Assembly: GCA_002506595.1 (NCBI GenBank)
Contig: DAXV01000008.1
Location: 41,838-59,909, forward strand
Source of the DNA: Acidilobaceae archaeon UBA158
GTDB lineage: Archaea > Thermoproteota > Thermoprotei_A > Sulfolobales > Acidilobaceae
Direction of reading: 5' to 3'
DNA: 18,072 nucleotides
Below, in pieces: positions 15,766 through 18,072 of the stretch. The notes under the pieces are model-generated. The model ran no database searches, had not been told where the DNA came from, and saw nothing but the letters and a program-made list of their open reading frames with translations. Position 1 is the first letter of the stretch. Each line of letters begins with the position of its first letter. The position numbers were made by a program, and so were the translations under genes.

Positions 15766-15942
15766 ATGAGATGGTTATTAAGGAAATGCATTAATTGTAA
15801 TAGGTACACATTAAATCAAGATAGATGTCCATATTGTGGAGGACAACTAAGGGTTCCACACCCTCCTAGATATTCTCCAAACGATAAATATCTTGAATAT
15901 AGGTATAAGTTAAAATATAAAATTAATCCTAAATCGAACTAA
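15766..15942 (+). CDS. nop10: H/ACA RNP protein Nop10
   Basis: This 58-residue protein is easily missed by length-filtered gene calling. It is the small core protein of archaeal H/ACA ribonucleoproteins that, with Cbf5, Gar1 and L7Ae, makes guide-directed pseudouridines in rRNA. It opens with MRWLLRKCINC. The four zinc-binding cysteines are C8, C11, C21 and C24 (CINC ... CPYC), followed by the family hallmark VPHPPRYSPNDKYLEYRYK (30-48), which wraps on Cbf5. ATG begins four bases after the aIF2-alpha stop, so the two are co-transcribed. Its TAA (15940-15942) overlaps the TAG of the convergent adkA (15939-15941). Length and motifs are complete. Confidence 0.93.
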   Translation: MRWLLRKCINCNRYTLNQDRCPYCGGQLRVPHPPRYSPNDKYLEYRYKLKYKINPKSN

Positions 15943-16556
15943 AGCTTTTGTATAAATTGTAATAATTCTTCTGCAGCCATGTCTGCTTTATTTTCTTTAT
16001 TAGTTACTATAGCAACAGTAGATGCATAATGCACCGCACTTGCAAACGATGCCATCCTTGCATATTCCATTAATTTTTCAATATCTTTTTCGGTTCCGAA
16101 ATCTGATCTGTTTCTAGTAGAATCTTTGACTTGTCTATTGTATATTTCTTTTGCATCTGCCTCTATAACAGCTATCATATCTGGCTTTAGTTCATCTAAT
16201 ACTTGCCTAGGAAGCCCTGGTAAATAACCAGAAGATGTTTTCACTATTGCATGTGTATCGATTATTAAATAACCATTTTCGCTTAGATCTTTAAGGCTTT
16301 CTTCAATAATACGTTTGGCAGCTAATTGTTGTAGATCCAATTGTTTTCTTAAACTTAGATGCCTAAGCTCATCTCTATTATTAACAAGTTTTTCTTTGAG
16401 AGCTGTTTCTAACATAAATGTTCCAAAATTTACTACCTTTAAGTTAACGTTTAATGATTTTGCTTTTTCTTGAAGCATTGATAAAACCGTTGTTTTACCA
16501 ACTCCTGGGACGCCCGTAACAATTATTACTTTAAATTTATTTCTTAATTGGCTCAT
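15939..16556 (-). CDS. adkA: Archaeal adenylate kinase
   Basis: This 205-residue adenylate kinase of the archaeal AdkA type converts ATP and AMP to two ADP. The P-loop GVPGVGKTT is at 15-23, followed by the VVNFGTFM segment and RDELRHLSLRKQLDLQQLA, which binds the nucleotide and forms the trimer-type core. IDTHAIVKTSSGYLPGLP and a lid-like NRSDFGTEKDIE follow. The normal archaeal length is about 190-205. Its ATG overlaps the last base of the secY stop (TAATG), showing translational coupling with secY as in most archaea. Its own stop overlaps the convergent nop10 stop. Confidence 0.93.
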   Translation of the reverse strand: MSQLRNKFKVIIVTGVPGVGKTTVLSMLQEKAKSLNVNLKVVNFGTFMLETALKEKLVNNRDELRHLSLRKQLDLQQLAAKRIIEESLKDLSENGYLIIDTHAIVKTSSGYLPGLPRQVLDELKPDMIAVIEADAKEIYNRQVKDSTRNRSDFGTEKDIEKLMEYARMASFASAVHYASTVAIVTNKENKADMAAEELLQFIQKL

Positions 16557-17920
16557 TATTTCTCACCCATAATTCTCTTAATTAATGGATATGCCTCTAA
16601 TGCTCTCTCATAGCTAATCATGGAATAGTACTGGTATATAATTCCTACTGCTAGCAAGATTCCTGCTCCAGTTCCAAATGAGCCAAATATTGCTGCAACA
16701 ATAGCTATTGCCCCTACGATTAAACTACTTAATACAGTTAATGGGTATATGTATCTTGATAAGACTGATTCTAGTATTTTTGGATTTCTTCTCATACCAG
16801 GAATTTCTAATCCTCCTGAGATTAATTGCTCTGCTTGACTGCTTGGATTTAATCCTGCGACCTCAACCCATAAATAACCAAATAATACAGATAATATTAG
16901 CCATGTTATAGCAAAAATTACAGTCTTTAATGGACTTATCGATGCGCTAATAATCCCATTTGGAGGAGATAAATAATAGACTAAATCTGCATAACCTTTA
17001 TATACAATAGATGTTGCTCCTAAGAACCTTTCTATAGGAGTCTCAAAAAGTTGAAGATCTGCAACTAATATAGCTAATAATAGGATTGGTATGTTTGTAA
17101 CATAAATAAATTGTAAAGGTATTCTGCTCCTAATCCCTCTAAGCCTTGATGATGTTACTGGTATTTCAACTCTCATACCATTTAGGTAGACAAGTAGTAT
17201 AATTATTGCAAATGTTGATAATAAACCAGTTAAATCGGGGAACCCATTAGGTCTTGCAAAAACCAATAGGTTCTTATCAATTATTATAGCAGGTATAACA
17301 CCAAAGTCCATTGCAATATGTGGGATAAAGCCGAACATATCCCAAATAACAGTTTGAGCAACACCTGCTAATATAAACAAACTTATTGCACTCCCTAATC
17401 CCCAACCCTTTTGCAAGGCTTCATCCATTAGAATTACCAAAAAAGATGCAAATGTAAGCTGTATAACAATTAAAACTTTAACAAATAATGATGGACTAAA
17501 TCCTATAGGGAACAATTCGCCGCTTAACATAACGACAATGCTTTCAACTACTGCTAATATAACCGCTAGCGTTTTCATTGCACCTGTAAACTTAAGCTGA
17601 TCATCTGGATTTGATAAATCTATATCAATTAGCTTAGCACCTGCTAAAACCTCTAATATTAAACCTGAAGTAACTATTGGTCCTATTCCCAATTGCATTA
17701 ATGTTCCAGCACTGCTTGCAAATATTATATTTTGTAATGAAATTGTGCTAGTTAATGCTTGCGTAGGAACTCCATATAAGGGTATATTTGCCATAATTAG
17801 ATAAATTACTAAAATAATACCTGTCCATGCAAGTCTTCTATACAACGTAAGCTTCTGTTTTGGTTTTTTGATAGTTGGTAAATAGCTTGACCAATTTGCC
17901 AGGATATCTAAGGCACCCAA
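16556..17920 (-). CDS. secY: Preprotein translocase subunit SecY
   Basis: This 454-residue SecY is the pore of the Sec61/SecYEbeta translocon that exports or inserts proteins across the cytoplasmic membrane. Ten hydrophobic segments are present. The N-terminal amphipathic part contains PKQKLTLYRRLAWTG, and the cytoplasmic loops that bind the ribosome include VEIPVTSSRLRGIRSRIPLQ (about 251-270). The start is TTG with GTGGTG seven bases upstream; the ATG at 17940 is in another frame. It is directly followed by adkA, the classic archaeal order, but there is no ribosomal protein L15 gene before it. Instead about 150 non-coding bases reach the window end with a promoter-like box, so it seems to have its own transcription unit. 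Confidence 0.95.
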   Translation of the reverse strand: MGALDILANWSSYLPTIKKPKQKLTLYRRLAWTGIILVIYLIMANIPLYGVPTQALTSTISLQNIIFASSAGTLMQLGIGPIVTSGLILEVLAGAKLIDIDLSNPDDQLKFTGAMKTLAVILAVVESIVVMLSGELFPIGFSPSLFVKVLIVIQLTFASFLVILMDEALQKGWGLGSAISLFILAGVAQTVIWDMFGFIPHIAMDFGVIPAIIIDKNLLVFARPNGFPDLTGLLSTFAIIILLVYLNGMRVEIPVTSSRLRGIRSRIPLQFIYVTNIPILLLAILVADLQLFETPIERFLGATSIVYKGYADLVYYLSPPNGIISASISPLKTVIFAITWLILSVLFGYLWVEVAGLNPSSQAEQLISGGLEIPGMRRNPKILESVLSRYIYPLTVLSSLIVGAIAIVAAIFGSFGTGAGILLAVGIIYQYYSMISYERALEAYPLIKRIMGEK

Positions 17921-17965
17921 GTTTTTGCACCACTATTCATATCTAGGATTTTTTGGATGGAGGGG

Positions 17966-17976
17966 TATATTTAAGC
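17966..17976 (-). promoter_or_regulatory. TATA-like promoter of secY-adkA
   Basis: On the minus strand GCTTAAATATA resembles the crenarchaeal TATA box. It predicts a transcript start near 17944 and a leader of about 24 bases that includes the GTGGTG ribosome site (17933-17928) before TTG 17920. It supports secY starting its own transcript. Confidence 0.4.
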
Positions 17977-18072
17977 TCTTTATGAAATTATCTATTTATT
18001 CTGTTAAATGAAAATATTAGACTAATCTAATTTATAGTTCAAATAATTAGTTAAGAAAGATTTTGTATATAT

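Noticed and set aside
1..18072. CRISPR arrays, tRNA or rRNA genes, prophage or defence islands
   Set aside because: No regularly spaced repeats, no tRNA T-loop pattern in the gaps, and no phage or nuclease-type genes were seen; most genes are core metabolism or information processing.

Overview
The window looks like a piece of a low-GC (roughly 30% GC) crenarchaeal chromosome, most plausibly a thermoacidophile of the Acidilobales/Caldisphaera kind (inference). The evidence is the archaeal information-processing genes (SecY, archaeal AdkA, aIF2-alpha, Nop10, an aLhr2-type helicase, a Pus10 homologue), a tetraether synthase (Tes) for membrane-spanning lipids, frequent TTG starts with GGTG/GGAGG ribosome sites, and TATA-type promoters. 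Genes are packed on both strands in short units. Coding regions dominate, and only two gaps exceed 300 bases.

Layout. Positions 1-1583 hold the 3' end of an ABC transporter operon: a permease cut by the window edge, then a MalK-type ATPase. A small CopG-type ribbon-helix-helix regulator (1775-1987) follows. On the minus strand come beta-RFAP synthase (2043-2966), an unrecognised membrane protein (3148-3750) and an Lhr-type helicase (3843-6677). Divergent from the helicase is a diverged Pus10-like protein (6861-8081, with the start moved downstream to an ATG that has a good ribosome site). Next is a degenerate IS200/IS605-type (TnpB) remnant with several hairpins (about 8087-8430), then an ArsB/NhaD-like ion transporter (8495-9778). 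A 402-base stretch without a convincing gene leads to a minus-strand polyprenyl-phosphate mannosyltransferase of GT2-GtrA type (10181-11233) and a small AbrB-like protein (11322-11573). The latter is divergent from tes (11852-13639). Then come the minus-strand riboflavin-pathway reductase (13643-14323) and a small HTH-like protein (14433-14792). Finally aIF2-alpha and Nop10 (plus strand, 14958-15942) converge on secY-adkA (minus strand, 15939-17920).

How the genes work together. Several are core functions: translation initiation and rRNA pseudouridylation (aIF2-alpha, Nop10), protein export (SecY), nucleotide balance (AdkA), cofactor synthesis (RFAP synthase, RibD-type reductase), cell-envelope glycosylation (the mannosyltransferase) and lipid cross-linking (Tes). 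The points most worth a second look are the Pus10 homologue with altered catalytic motifs, the structured transposon relic directly behind it, the AbrB-like gene divergent from tes, and the unrecognised small genes. I saw no CRISPR array, tRNA or rRNA, and no clearly new multi-gene system.
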